34,427 nucleotides of DNA from a virus. Under the pieces are notes generated by a model, which was not told the DNA's origin, searched no databases, and worked only from the letters and a program-made list of their open reading frames with translations. The DNA lies in IMG/VR virus record IMGVR_UViG_3300046543_000293, positions 1 through 34,427 of that record; one strand, given 5' to 3'. Numbering within the stretch: position 1 is the stretch's first letter; each line of letters begins with the position of its first letter. The translations under genes were made by a program, and so were the position numbers. Positions 19,315 through 27,699 of the stretch are shown here, piece after piece.

Positions 19315-21468
19315 TTACGGAGCGTAGAACTTGTTCAAGAACCACCCGTTGTAGTTGATGAACTTGTAGAGGCTTCCGCCCGTCGTCGCCTGACTGGATG
19401 AGCCAGAGATGTTGATCCCGGCGCCGCTCGTGAACGTCGTATTGCTGTTCGCCATCTGCGCGGTGATCTCTTTGCCGTTGTAACCACCAACAAAGTTAGT
19501 CACGTTGGTTGCTGCAGAATTGGCAATGGAGAACATATCCAAGCCCATGATGTTAGGCGCCGTTCCTGCGATAACTGGAACTGCGTTCGGATGCTTGTTG
19601 CCCTTATACGCCCAGCCAACGTAATTCAAACTTGGGCCGGTCGCGCTAAATGCGGAGCCGTTCACGCCCGCCAACTGCGAGAAGTCGTTGTCGTTGAACT
19701 CGTTGTTGCTGTAGGTCAGGTTGTCCTTGAACGAAATGTTCAAGCCATAGACCGTATGCGCCGGCGAATTGAAGTCAATTACCCGGTTACCGTTGATCTT
19801 GATGTTCGAGTAAATCGCCGTAGGCAACGCAGAAGTAAGCGTACCGTCAACCCAAATGCCGTCGGCAGAACCAGTGCCGGCGAGGTTGCAACTGTCAATG
19901 ATGTTGTTCACGACGGTTGCGTTCACCAGGTTTCCGCCCATATCCGTGCCGAGCTTGATGCCCTGCTGCGATGCGAAGCGGATATAGTTGTTGCTGACGA
20001 CGTGGTTCGAGCTGACATCGATGCCAAATAAGCCGGCATAGACAACGACGTTCGAATCGAATACAAGCCCCTCGTTTGCACGCGTGCCGTCTTGACCCAA
20101 GCCGATACCGTCCTGCACCGCGTTGCGGTTGTCGTAGCAGATATTTTCGGTGACGGTGATGTATTGGTCGCCAGCGCCCACTACGATCATGAAGCCATTT
20201 TCAGCCGCCCCGCCGACAATCGATGTCGGCGGCGTACCTCGATAGACGAAGTTTCCTTCAATCGTCACGTACTGACTGACGGTGAAGTTCGACACATTCG
20301 AGTTGTAGCCAGTCAATATGCCGTGCGACCCACAACTGATGATCTTGTTGCCGAAAATCCTGCCATTGGTTGAGCAATATGCAGAAATGCCGGACCAGCC
20401 AATATTTTTCAGCGAATTACGGCTGAATGAGAAACTATCGGTCGCACCAGTCGCCGGGCTAGCGATGATGCCGTTGTAGATGAAGTCGTGGATATAGCAA
20501 TCCTCGACATAAATCCCCGACGTCGCAACCGTGCTCGCAATCGCGCCGAACGCCTGCGACGCGTTGTTTGCGATATTGCCATCCATCCCAAGCGAACTGA
20601 CGCCGCAATTGTCAGCGTTCAGGATGATGACAGCATTCGGGTTATAGCCGAAGAATCCTGATGCATTGGCCGGGACCTTGAGCGTTGCCGAGTATCGCGA
20701 ATCACCGAGCAGGCGCACATTCGGCGACGAGAACACGAGCGGCGAGGAAATCAGATACTTGCCGGCCGGAACAAAGACGGTCGCCCCGCCCTTCGCATTG
20801 GCGTAGGCGATCGCAAGCTTGAAGGCGTTTGTGTCGTCCGTCGTCCCGTTGCCGACAGCGCCAAAGTCCTTGACGTCAATGATGTCGTTGATTCGGTTGT
20901 ACAGCTTCGAGCTAATGGCAATCGACGTATCGACGATCGAGCCCGCAGCCGGAACACCAAGGGTAAGCGTCGAGCCGATCTTAACGTTCACTTCCTGCAC
21001 ACCAACCGGGATCGCGGAATTGAACGTGAGCGTCGTTCCGCTGATGGTGTATTGATCGTCCGCCTGGAATCCCGCGTCGAAAAAGACCCACAGATTGGAC
21101 GGGGTGCCCGGCGCCGCTGGCAACGTGAGCGTCGTCGTAACACCCGGCGTGAAGTCAACCGAGGCGGTGAATTTCGCGTCGGTGACGTTGCCTGTCAGGC
21201 CCGCGTTTGCATCGCACGTAATCTGATCCCAGATCGTGACGCCGGCCGCATCCTTGACGATCTGGCGATACGTGCCGCTGCCCCAAATAATCGCTTGGCC
21301 GCGGCTATCCAATGAGACAGGGTTCGTATTGACGATGGACCCGACGGAATCCTGATAGGTTTCCCGCGGGTTGTTCGTGCCAGGTGCGTAGAAATAGACC
21401 GAGCCATTGGCAAGCGGCGCCCCGTTCTGGTCGATGAACTGCTGTTTCCCGTTTTGGAGAAGCTGCAT
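19315..21468 (-). CDS. Tailspike with beta-helix depolymerase domain
   Basis: 717 residues. Residues 1-90 form a head-binding-like adaptor (FIDQNGAPLANGSVYFYAPG). Residues 98-164 form a beta module also found in the tail protein at 27085. From about 197 (VKDFGAVGNGTTDDTNAFKL) a right-handed parallel beta-helix of the pectate-lyase type runs to about 640, with repeated Asn and Gly turns. Such spikes bind and usually cut surface polysaccharide. Its position after the ejection genes matches P22 gene 9. The exact sugar specificity cannot be told. Confidence 0.85.
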   Translation of the reverse strand: MQLLQNGKQQFIDQNGAPLANGSVYFYAPGTNNPRETYQDSVGSIVNTNPVSLDSRGQAIIWGSGTYRQIVKDAAGVTIWDQITCDANAGLTGNVTDAKFTASVDFTPGVTTTLTLPAAPGTPSNLWVFFDAGFQADDQYTISGTTLTFNSAIPVGVQEVNVKIGSTLTLGVPAAGSIVDTSIAISSKLYNRINDIIDVKDFGAVGNGTTDDTNAFKLAIAYANAKGGATVFVPAGKYLISSPLVFSSPNVRLLGDSRYSATLKVPANASGFFGYNPNAVIILNADNCGVSSLGMDGNIANNASQAFGAIASTVATSGIYVEDCYIHDFIYNGIIASPATGATDSFSFSRNSLKNIGWSGISAYCSTNGRIFGNKIISCGSHGILTGYNSNVSNFTVSQYVTIEGNFVYRGTPPTSIVGGAAENGFMIVVGAGDQYITVTENICYDNRNAVQDGIGLGQDGTRANEGLVFDSNVVVYAGLFGIDVSSNHVVSNNYIRFASQQGIKLGTDMGGNLVNATVVNNIIDSCNLAGTGSADGIWVDGTLTSALPTAIYSNIKINGNRVIDFNSPAHTVYGLNISFKDNLTYSNNEFNDNDFSQLAGVNGSAFSATGPSLNYVGWAYKGNKHPNAVPVIAGTAPNIMGLDMFSIANSAATNVTNFVGGYNGKEITAQMANSNTTFTSGAGINISGSSSQATTGGSLYKFINYNGWFLNKFYAP

Positions 21469-21482
21469 GTGGCCTCAAAAAC

Positions 21483-21505
21483 AAAAAGGCCGCACAATGG
21501 CGACC
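21483..21505 (-). terminator. Leftward terminator before the tailspike
   Basis: On the minus strand GGTCGC (21505-21500) pairs with GCGGCC (21493-21488), with one G-U pair, and is followed by five T, then GTTTTTG. It lies only 15 bases before the tailspike ATG and just after another terminator, so spike expression may depend on partial read-through or antitermination. Confidence 0.6.
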
Positions 21506-21512
21506 TAGAATG

Positions 21513-21536
21513 AAAAATGCCCGCACTGCGGCGGGC
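21513..21536 (-). terminator. Leftward terminator downstream of the ejection genes
   Basis: On the minus strand GCCCGC (21536-21531) and GCGGGC (21524-21519) form a 6-bp stem with a 6-nt loop, followed by ATTTTT. It should reduce read-through from the ejection operon into the tailspike. Confidence 0.65.
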
Positions 21537-21549
21537 TCAAGGGGAAGCG

Positions 21550-21729
21550 ATGAACGCGATTAAATGGCTGCTTCAGGTGCTGGCGCTTGTCCTCGTGATC
21601 GTCACGCAGGCATGGATTCCGTTGATGGTCTATGCCGCCGTGACGGACGAGGAAGAAAGCGGCTGGGTTTGGGATTGGCTTTACGCCATCCTTGCGCCTA
21701 TTGACCGAGTTTCGAGTTCGCGCGCATGA
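21550..21729 (+). CDS. Small membrane protein encoded against the structural operon
   Basis: 59 residues on the plus strand, between two minus-strand virion genes. A strong AAGGGGAAGCG leader precedes the ATG. One long hydrophobic span (about 5-29, WLLQVLALVLVIVTQAWIPL) is followed by an acidic loop and an aromatic segment (WVWDWLYAILAP). It overlaps the 3' end of the ejection gene by 32 bp. In P22 this interval, between genes 16 and 9, holds the immI region and the exclusion gene sieA, so I suggest a superinfection-exclusion or lysogeny role. No sequence match is claimed and no promoter was found. Confidence 0.55.
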   Translation: MNAIKWLLQVLALVLVIVTQAWIPLMVYAAVTDEEESGWVWDWLYAILAPIDRVSSSRA

Positions 21730-23980
21730 TCTCGCGCAGCTTGTTCGCCTCGCCTTCAAGACGCGATGCAGCGGACCGGCCGGCGAGCTTGTTACCCACC
21801 CACGAGCCAGCGCCCGCACCAGCGCCCGCTGCGGCGCCGCCGCTGATGGCGCCACCGATCGCCCCGCCGAGCGCTGACGTTGCCTTGGCAACGTGGTTCT
21901 CTATGAAGCCCGGCTTACTTAGGCGCTGCTTCTGAAGCGCGGCGCCTTCGTATGAGTGAACGCCCGGCATGATCTGCCCGCCATAGTTCAGCGTGTGAAA
22001 GCGTTGCACTTCGTCAGGTGGGAAGGTTTCGATGATCTTCTGGCCGACAACCGAGTTCAGCGTCTTGTTGACGCTGTTCTGATTCCAGACGCCCGTTTTC
22101 CCTGCGCCCTGTTCGTGAACTTCCCGAGCGAGAGAGCCAGCGATTTCATTGCGCGCCGCGCCCGCCAACTGCTGCAGCTCTTGCGGGACAGGCGGCATGC
22201 CGTCAGGCGCACCGCGCACGATGCCGCGCGAAAGATCGTCGAGTGTGTTGTAGACATGGCGCCATTGATCGAGCGGCATGTTGTTCAGCTTCGACGTGAG
22301 CTTTTCGAGCGACGTGCCATCCTTGATTCCGTTCGCATCGGCGCCGCCGAAAATCTTCGAGATCGCCGGCACGTCCATAACGGTCTTTTCGGCCCGGTGA
22401 ATCGCGTCGCCGAGCTTGTAAGCATCGGAGCCCGCCGCGCCGGCGACGTCCTGATCGATCGCCCGATTGATGGCGGCGATCGTGCGCGAGTTGTCCGGCG
22501 ACCAGCCGGCGTTGTTCGACTTGCGCACGGCATCCCATGCGGCGACGCTGCCCGGTGACGTTACTTCGCCTGTGATCGGGTCTTTGAACCCGGTCGAGCG
22601 CGCAAGGTCGATCAGCTTTTGAGCACCAGACACGACGCCCGTATGGCCGTTGCGCTCGGCTTCCGCCAAGAACTGCGGGTCTTTCAGCAGTGCGTCAACA
22701 TGGCTCGACTGGATCGGGTTGTCGCCCGACTGCGCCCGCGCCGCGTCGTAAATCTGATTCTTTGCCTGCTTGAAGTAATCAGACAGGCCGCCTTCGCCGT
22801 GAAACGCGTCGTTGATGACCTGGCCGCGCTGCTCGTTGTTGATGAGGTTCGGGTTCGCGCCCGTTGCCTCGACACGCTGCTGTGCGTAGTTCGACAGCGC
22901 CGTCTGCTCGTGCGCAATCTGCTCACGCAGCGCGATCTGCGCCGGCGTGTTGTCCGAGCTTTTCGCGTGCGTGTATTCGCTGCGAAGCGCGTCCTCGTTG
23001 CCGGTCACGACGCCCGGCCGAACCTGACCATGATCTTCGCCGAGGATTTCGTTCGCAATCTGCGCTCGCTTGATCTGATCGGCTTCTGGCACGTCGGCTG
23101 CGATCTTCGACGTCTTGACCTGCGGGAATGCGCTGCTGCCGCCGCGCGCCGCTTCCTCGCCCGTCATGCCGGCATACGGGTTCATGTTCGCTTCGGCCGC
23201 GCCTACGCCGCGCAGCGTCGCGCCTTGTGCGGATGCGTTCGGAGCCGCAGCAGCCGGCGCAGACTGAGCTGCCGCCGACGGTGCCGCCTGCGCCCCGCCG
23301 ATGCTCGGCTCGATGCGTTCGGCCGCCGCGACAGGCTTTGCAACCGCCGCGCGCAGTGCGTTCGGTGCGCCCTTGAGCGCGCTGATCGCAGCCGGCGCGA
23401 CAAGGTTTGCCGTCACGGTCGGAACCTGATCGTTGATGGTTGCCATCAGCGGGTTCGTCGCGCCTTTCACGAACGTGTCGTCATAGGCTTTGCCGACAGC
23501 CGACAGCGCAGGGCCGACAGGCGAACCCATGACGGCGTTCTTGATGCCCGTTGCGGACGCGCCAAGGCCCGCCAGAGCCTGCTGGCCGCCCTGCGTCTGC
23601 GGGTGATAGGTCAGCGCGTCTGCAACCTTGTTGCCGGTCGCCTGCGCGTCTTTGTAGTTGCTGCCGAGAGCAGCCGCACCAAGGCGAGTTGCGCCGCCCA
23701 CCAGGCTACCGAGTGCGCCCGTCGCCATCGTGGCGATCGGCTCGACAGCGCCGCCGATGATGTCGAGCGGCGTTGTGTCGTGCGCGGGCGCTGCCGGTTG
23801 CTTCTGTGCCGGCGCGGCCGGCTTTGCTGCTGCGGCCGTCGTCGGCGTTGCGTCGAACTGATCCGCCAACGATGACGGCGCAGCAGACGCGGCAGGCTTG
23901 GCCGCAGCCGGCGCGGCCGGTGCGGCGCCGCCCTTCTTCGGCGCGGCGCCTATCGAGTCGAAATCGTCGGCAAGGCTCAT
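21698..23980 (-). CDS. DNA ejection protein, largest (gp16-like position)
   Basis: 760 residues. The N-terminus repeats a short motif (SLADDFDSIGAAP and SLADQFDATPT), then an Ala/Pro-rich linker, then long helical regions and a Gly/Ala-rich segment near the end (GGAIGGAISGGAAAGAGAGA) that may enter membranes. Size, Ala/Gln-rich make-up and order match the largest internal virion protein of P22-like phages, ejected to form a conduit for DNA. No peptidoglycan-cutting motif is evident. It overlaps the gene upstream by an ATGA. Confidence 0.7.
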   Translation of the reverse strand: MSLADDFDSIGAAPKKGGAAPAAPAAAKPAASAAPSSLADQFDATPTTAAAAKPAAPAQKQPAAPAHDTTPLDIIGGAVEPIATMATGALGSLVGGATRLGAAALGSNYKDAQATGNKVADALTYHPQTQGGQQALAGLGASATGIKNAVMGSPVGPALSAVGKAYDDTFVKGATNPLMATINDQVPTVTANLVAPAAISALKGAPNALRAAVAKPVAAAERIEPSIGGAQAAPSAAAQSAPAAAAPNASAQGATLRGVGAAEANMNPYAGMTGEEAARGGSSAFPQVKTSKIAADVPEADQIKRAQIANEILGEDHGQVRPGVVTGNEDALRSEYTHAKSSDNTPAQIALREQIAHEQTALSNYAQQRVEATGANPNLINNEQRGQVINDAFHGEGGLSDYFKQAKNQIYDAARAQSGDNPIQSSHVDALLKDPQFLAEAERNGHTGVVSGAQKLIDLARSTGFKDPITGEVTSPGSVAAWDAVRKSNNAGWSPDNSRTIAAINRAIDQDVAGAAGSDAYKLGDAIHRAEKTVMDVPAISKIFGGADANGIKDGTSLEKLTSKLNNMPLDQWRHVYNTLDDLSRGIVRGAPDGMPPVPQELQQLAGAARNEIAGSLAREVHEQGAGKTGVWNQNSVNKTLNSVVGQKIIETFPPDEVQRFHTLNYGGQIMPGVHSYEGAALQKQRLSKPGFIENHVAKATSALGGAIGGAISGGAAAGAGAGAGSWVGNKLAGRSAASRLEGEANKLREIMRANSKLGQ

Positions 23981-25500
23981 TGAATAGCACCCATCCCTTC
24001 AAGTGTGCGGATTTTGTTGCCGAATGCCTTCTGATCCGCGGGGCTCATGCTGGCTTTGAAATGCGCGCGCTGATCCGGCGTCATTCCTTGGAACTGCCAC
24101 ACGCGCGGATCGGCGGCCTGATTGAACTTCGAGAGCGTCGCCTGATAGCCGGCGACGTCGTTGTTCAGCTTGAACGGCTGCAGCAATTGCTGCTGCGCGA
24201 GCGCCATCTTTTGCGCGCCGATGACCTGATCTGCGGCGTCCTTGATCGCTTCGGCCGTCATCGTGCCGTGCGGGTTTGCCGCCGTTGCCAGTGCGCCGGC
24301 CGCATCCGTGCCGCCTGCGCCCTGCCGCGACGTCAGCGAGAGGCGCGCCATGTTCTTCTGCAGCAAATCGGTCGCCGTCGAAATGTCGGTCTGGCCGCCC
24401 TGCCCGAAGATCGAGAGGATGCCGTTAACAGCCGCCAGCTTGTCGCCTTGCTTGCCAGTCAGCGCCTTGTCGGCATACGCCTTGATGTTCTGCGCGATGC
24501 CGATATTCGTCTGCGCGTTCTGCGCATCGGCGCCGACCGACGTCCAATGCTTGTTCACAACATCGACATTGCCATCGTTCGAACCCGCAACGCCCATCGC
24601 CGGGCCGGTCGGCACGAAGCCACGCGGAGCGCCCGGGGCGGGGCCGCTAGGCATCGGCGCAGCCTGCCCGTTGCCGGTCGGCATGTTTGCCGGCATCGCA
24701 ACGGACGGCAGCGGAGGCGGGCTGCCCGCCCCGCCAAAGCCAGGAAGCGAGCCGCGCGGCGCGATGCCGTTCGTGCCTGTTTTCGGGTCGTAGACCGAGA
24801 CAGGCGACGTTGCCGTTCCCGGATCGAGCGTCTTGGTGATGTTCGTCCCGATGATGCTGGGATTCGAAATCGGGTTCGTGTCCCTGTACTGGATCGAGCC
24901 GCCGTTGTCGATTTGCGTCGGCTTTGGCGTGATCGAGCCGAGCTGCGCGCCGACGTCTTGGAACGACGCCAGCTTTTGCTGAAACCACGGCTTGAACTGT
25001 GAAGGATCGTCCGGCATCTGCGCAATCGTAGCCTTCACCATCTGCGGGCTGACGTGCCCTTGATTGATGGCGTCGCCAGCGATCTGCAGAAACTTGCCCT
25101 GCGCATCCGGCTTGCTCGGGTCGACCGTCGCGAATTGCTGCGTCAGGAACTTCAGGCTGTCCGCGTAGTTATTGCGCTGGTCGTTGTTCAGTGCGACGTC
25201 GCCGCGCTGAAGCGTCTGCTGCGCCTGTTGCTGCGCGGTGATCTGCTGGTTGATCTCGGGCAGGTTGTATGCGCCTGCGCCGCCAGCCATGATCGAACGG
25301 AACTTGTTGTAATCGGTGTTTCCGTTGGCATCCGTCGACGCCTTGAACGCCTGCGACGCGGCGTTGTTTGCGTCTAGCTTCTGCTGCGCGGCAAGCCCGT
25401 TCGCGTTGTAGGCGCGATACTGCGCGACCTGAAGCGCGGTTTGCAGAGGGTTGAATTCAGGCGCCTTGGCCTGCAATGCGATGGAGGTATCGAGCGGCAT
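23977..25500 (-). CDS. DNA ejection protein (gp20-like position)
   Basis: 507 residues, helical, Gln- and Ala-rich (for example QQITAQQQAQQTLQRGD) with a Pro/Gly-rich middle (about 255-300). It is the second of three ejection-type genes, matching P22 gp20 in order and style. Such proteins are packed in the capsid and injected ahead of the DNA. It starts one base after the gene upstream and overlaps the gene downstream. Sequence is too diverged to name a domain. Confidence 0.65.
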   Translation of the reverse strand: MPLDTSIALQAKAPEFNPLQTALQVAQYRAYNANGLAAQQKLDANNAASQAFKASTDANGNTDYNKFRSIMAGGAGAYNLPEINQQITAQQQAQQTLQRGDVALNNDQRNNYADSLKFLTQQFATVDPSKPDAQGKFLQIAGDAINQGHVSPQMVKATIAQMPDDPSQFKPWFQQKLASFQDVGAQLGSITPKPTQIDNGGSIQYRDTNPISNPSIIGTNITKTLDPGTATSPVSVYDPKTGTNGIAPRGSLPGFGGAGSPPPLPSVAMPANMPTGNGQAAPMPSGPAPGAPRGFVPTGPAMGVAGSNDGNVDVVNKHWTSVGADAQNAQTNIGIAQNIKAYADKALTGKQGDKLAAVNGILSIFGQGGQTDISTATDLLQKNMARLSLTSRQGAGGTDAAGALATAANPHGTMTAEAIKDAADQVIGAQKMALAQQQLLQPFKLNNDVAGYQATLSKFNQAADPRVWQFQGMTPDQRAHFKASMSPADQKAFGNKIRTLEGMGAIQ

Positions 25501-25501
25501 C

Positions 25502-26296
25502 TTATACAGTGAACCCGTAAGAGTTGGAGCCGACGTTGAAGCCGGCAGGGTTGCTCGTGCTCGCGGCCCCGTAGTTCGCGCCCGAATTGTTCTGCATCAG
25601 GCCGTAGGTCATCGCCGTATTGCCGACGCTGCCGAGCGCGCCGCTCAGTGCGTTCGCGCTGCCGACCGTGCCCGATGCCGCCGCGTTGGCGCCGCTCGTG
25701 AGCGTATTGCCGATGCTGTTAGCCGTTGCCGCGCCGAGTGAGCCGTTCGTGGCAGCCGCGTTCTGGCCGTTGCTGACGATGCCTTGCAGGCGGTTGACGT
25801 TGTTCGATGCGCTGCTGTAGTTCGTGTTGAACGTCTGAAGCGCGCGATTGAACACGTCGTTATAGGTAGAGTCCGCAAGCCCTGTTGCGTAGTTCGACGC
25901 GCCCTTGAGTGCCGCACCTGACGTGCCGAGCCCGCGCGCGGCCGCGCCGTTCTGGACCGACTTCAACCCCTGCTGCAGCGTGAACTGATAGCCTGGCGTC
26001 TGCGCCGCCTGATCCGCCGTCGGCGCGCTGAACTGCTGCGTCAGCATGGGATTGGAGAGAGCGTTCCGCAGCGACGGAATGTATTCCGTCCCCAAGTCCA
26101 TATAGGGCTTGAGGTTCGCCTGCGTCTGCTCCCACTGCGCCTCTTGCATCGCCGCCGTGTTGCCGGCCGCCGCCGCCTGTTGTGCCGCTGCGCTTTTCGA
26201 TGCATTGCTAGAAATAAGCGCCCCACCGACAGCGCCCGCCGCAGCAAGGCCGCCGCCGACGACTGCCGCAGTCGCCGCAGTAATACCAAAAGACAT
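25502..26296 (-). CDS. DNA ejection protein (gp7-like)
   Basis: 264 residues. A hydrophobic, Gly/Ala-rich N-terminus (AATAAVVGGGLAAAGAVGGA) is typical of P22 gp7-type DNA-transfer proteins. It is followed by helical Ala/Gln/Asn repeats (for example ATNGSLGAATANSIGNTLTS). It is first of the three ejection genes, as gene 7 is in P22. The Gly-rich start may help it insert into the cell envelope during DNA entry. Confidence 0.7.
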   Translation of the reverse strand: MSFGITAATAAVVGGGLAAAGAVGGALISSNASKSAAAQQAAAAGNTAAMQEAQWEQTQANLKPYMDLGTEYIPSLRNALSNPMLTQQFSAPTADQAAQTPGYQFTLQQGLKSVQNGAAARGLGTSGAALKGASNYATGLADSTYNDVFNRALQTFNTNYSSASNNVNRLQGIVSNGQNAAATNGSLGAATANSIGNTLTSGANAAASGTVGSANALSGALGSVGNTAMTYGLMQNNSGANYGAASTSNPAGFNVGSNSYGFTV

Positions 26297-26299
26297 GGC

Positions 26300-26746
26300 T
26301 TATCCCTTTAGACGGTTTGCAATGGCCTGCTTGTTTTCGTCGCCGCCGAGCAATTGCTGATTGGTGGATTCGGTCAACTCGACGACGAGCTTGTCGAGGT
26401 CCGTTTCGTTCGTTGCATGGACGGTCGTCCAATACGTGTCCTCGTGCGCATAGCCGGCCCGCTTGGCGCCAGGCTTTGACGACAGGATCGCGTGCTGGTC
26501 GGTGATGCGCCGCATGCCGTCGTCCGTCGTTACGTCGATGTCACCAGAGACGATGCACAAGTGCTCGGTACGATGCACGGCGCCGGTGAGCACGGTTCCC
26601 TTCGGAATGAGCATCTTTCGCGCGTAGAGGCCGGGCGCGAAGTGATGCCACACCGGGCAGTCGACCTGCGGCAGCTTCTGCAATTCTTCTTCGAGCCGAT
26701 ACACCCTCTCATGCGACACGCTCGCCGAGACAGTTACCTCGCTCAT
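26300..26746 (-). CDS. Cupin-fold protein in the tail module
   Basis: 148 residues. Residues about 30-110 read as a single cupin barrel: HHFAPGLYARKMLIPKGTVL, GAVHRTEHLCIVSGDI, then a second motif with ILSSKPGAKRAGYAHEDT. Three His residues could bind metal. Cupin proteins occur in some phage structural blocks with unknown roles. It lies where P22 has gene 14, but no link by sequence is claimed. It shares an ATGA overlap with the gene upstream. Confidence 0.65.
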   Translation of the reverse strand: MSEVTVSASVSHERVYRLEEELQKLPQVDCPVWHHFAPGLYARKMLIPKGTVLTGAVHRTEHLCIVSGDIDVTTDDGMRRITDQHAILSSKPGAKRAGYAHEDTYWTTVHATNETDLDKLVVELTESTNQQLLGGDENKQAIANRLKG

Positions 26747-27081
26747 GCCGCGTCCTTCACATATTCGATGCCGCTGATGCTGATCGAGCAGCCGTTACCG
26801 TCCGCGAAAATCTGCGTGCCCGATTCGAGTTTGTGATTCACGAGTTCGGGAAACTGCGCGGTCGCGCCGGCGAGGATGGTCTTGGCCGCAATGCGCGTCG
26901 TACCGTCGGCCGCGCGACCGCTCGGAACCTTGTAGACGTTGAGCGTCAGAACGCCGCCAGTTGGGTTGTTGGCGCTCGCGGCCTGTATGGATGCAGACGT
27001 AGCCGTCGGCGCCGTGTAGAGCGTCGTAGCCGTGCCAGTCAGGGTCGCGCCCTTGACCATTTCTTTGTAAGTCGTCGTCAT
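26743..27081 (-). CDS. Small beta-rich virion-module protein, unknown (112 aa)
   Basis: 112 residues, Thr/Ala/Ser-rich with alternating hydrophobics (TLTGTATTLYTAPTATSASI, GVLTLNVYKVPSGRA), suggesting a small beta barrel. It sits between tail and ejection genes, so a minor virion protein is likely. Its start is three bases after the gene upstream and it overlaps the cupin gene. Confidence 0.55.
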   Translation of the reverse strand: MTTTYKEMVKGATLTGTATTLYTAPTATSASIQAASANNPTGGVLTLNVYKVPSGRAADGTTRIAAKTILAGATAQFPELVNHKLESGTQIFADGNGCSISISGIEYVKDAA

Positions 27082-27084
27082 TCG

Positions 27085-27699
27085 TTACCCTCGGGCATAA
27101 ACCGTCGAAGTGCCAACCGGGATCGGCGATGTGAATGTGATGGTCGTTCCGGCGATGCTGTACTGATCGCTTCCCTGGAACGTGCCGTCAAAGTGAACGA
27201 GCACGGCCGCTGTCGACGGGTAGGACTTGCTCAACGTGAGAGACGTCGTGGTGCCCGGCGTGAACCCGACGCCAGCGACGAACTTGTTCTCAACGACCGC
27301 CACGATTCCGTCGAGCTTCGACTTGTCGGTGCTCGACATGAAGCCGTTGGCCGTGCTCGTCGCAACCGCGTGAAGGTCCGGCGCGTCCTGGATTCCGTGC
27401 GTCGGGACGAACGATTCCGGCTCGCTTTCTCTGATCGACATGGCGAAGGCCGAAAGCGCCGCCTCGACGTCAGCAATGCGCCGCGCCAGTTCCGGCCCGT
27501 AGTTCACAGGGACCAGCGACTCAAGCTGCTGCACGACTTCCGCGATCTGGCCGCCTACGTCAGACGGCGTTGAGCCGCCCGTCCCGCCTGTTCGGGTGAA
27601 CAGCGTGAGCAGTAGCTGAAACCAAACCGTCGAGAGCCGACCTGTTTTCGGGTCGACCAGAGGGGCCCCGACGTCGGGAAAGTTCGTCGGCGCGCTCAT
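27085..27699 (-). CDS. Tail-associated protein with tailspike-like C-terminal module
   Basis: 204 residues. The start (FPDVGAPLVDPKTGRLSTVW FQLL, residues 7-30) is a segment common in small phage tail proteins, followed by a helical region (about 50-95) that may be a coiled coil. Residues 138-204 closely resemble residues 98-164 of the tailspike: FTPGTTTSLTL, then DQYSIAGTTITFTSPIPVG. The shared module probably helps both proteins join the same part of the tail. It overlaps gp10-like gene by four bases. Tail-needle function (P22 gp26) is possible by position but not shown. Confidence 0.6.
   Translation of the reverse strand: MSAPTNFPDVGAPLVDPKTGRLSTVWFQLLLTLFTRTGGTGGSTPSDVGGQIAEVVQQLESLVPVNYGPELARRIADVEAALSAFAMSIRESEPESFVPTHGIQDAPDLHAVATSTANGFMSSTDKSKLDGIVAVVENKFVAGVGFTPGTTTSLTLSKSYPSTAAVLVHFDGTFQGSDQYSIAGTTITFTSPIPVGTSTVYARG

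Noticed and set aside
22619-23875. Plus-strand frame of 418 codons
   Set aside because: It is the antisense shadow of the Ala-rich ejection gene: extremely Arg/Cys-rich product, no ribosome-binding site, no family. High GC makes such frames long by chance.
23773-25002. Plus-strand frame of 409 codons
   Set aside because: Antisense shadow of the ejection genes at 21698 and 23977; Arg-rich, no domain and no start signal.
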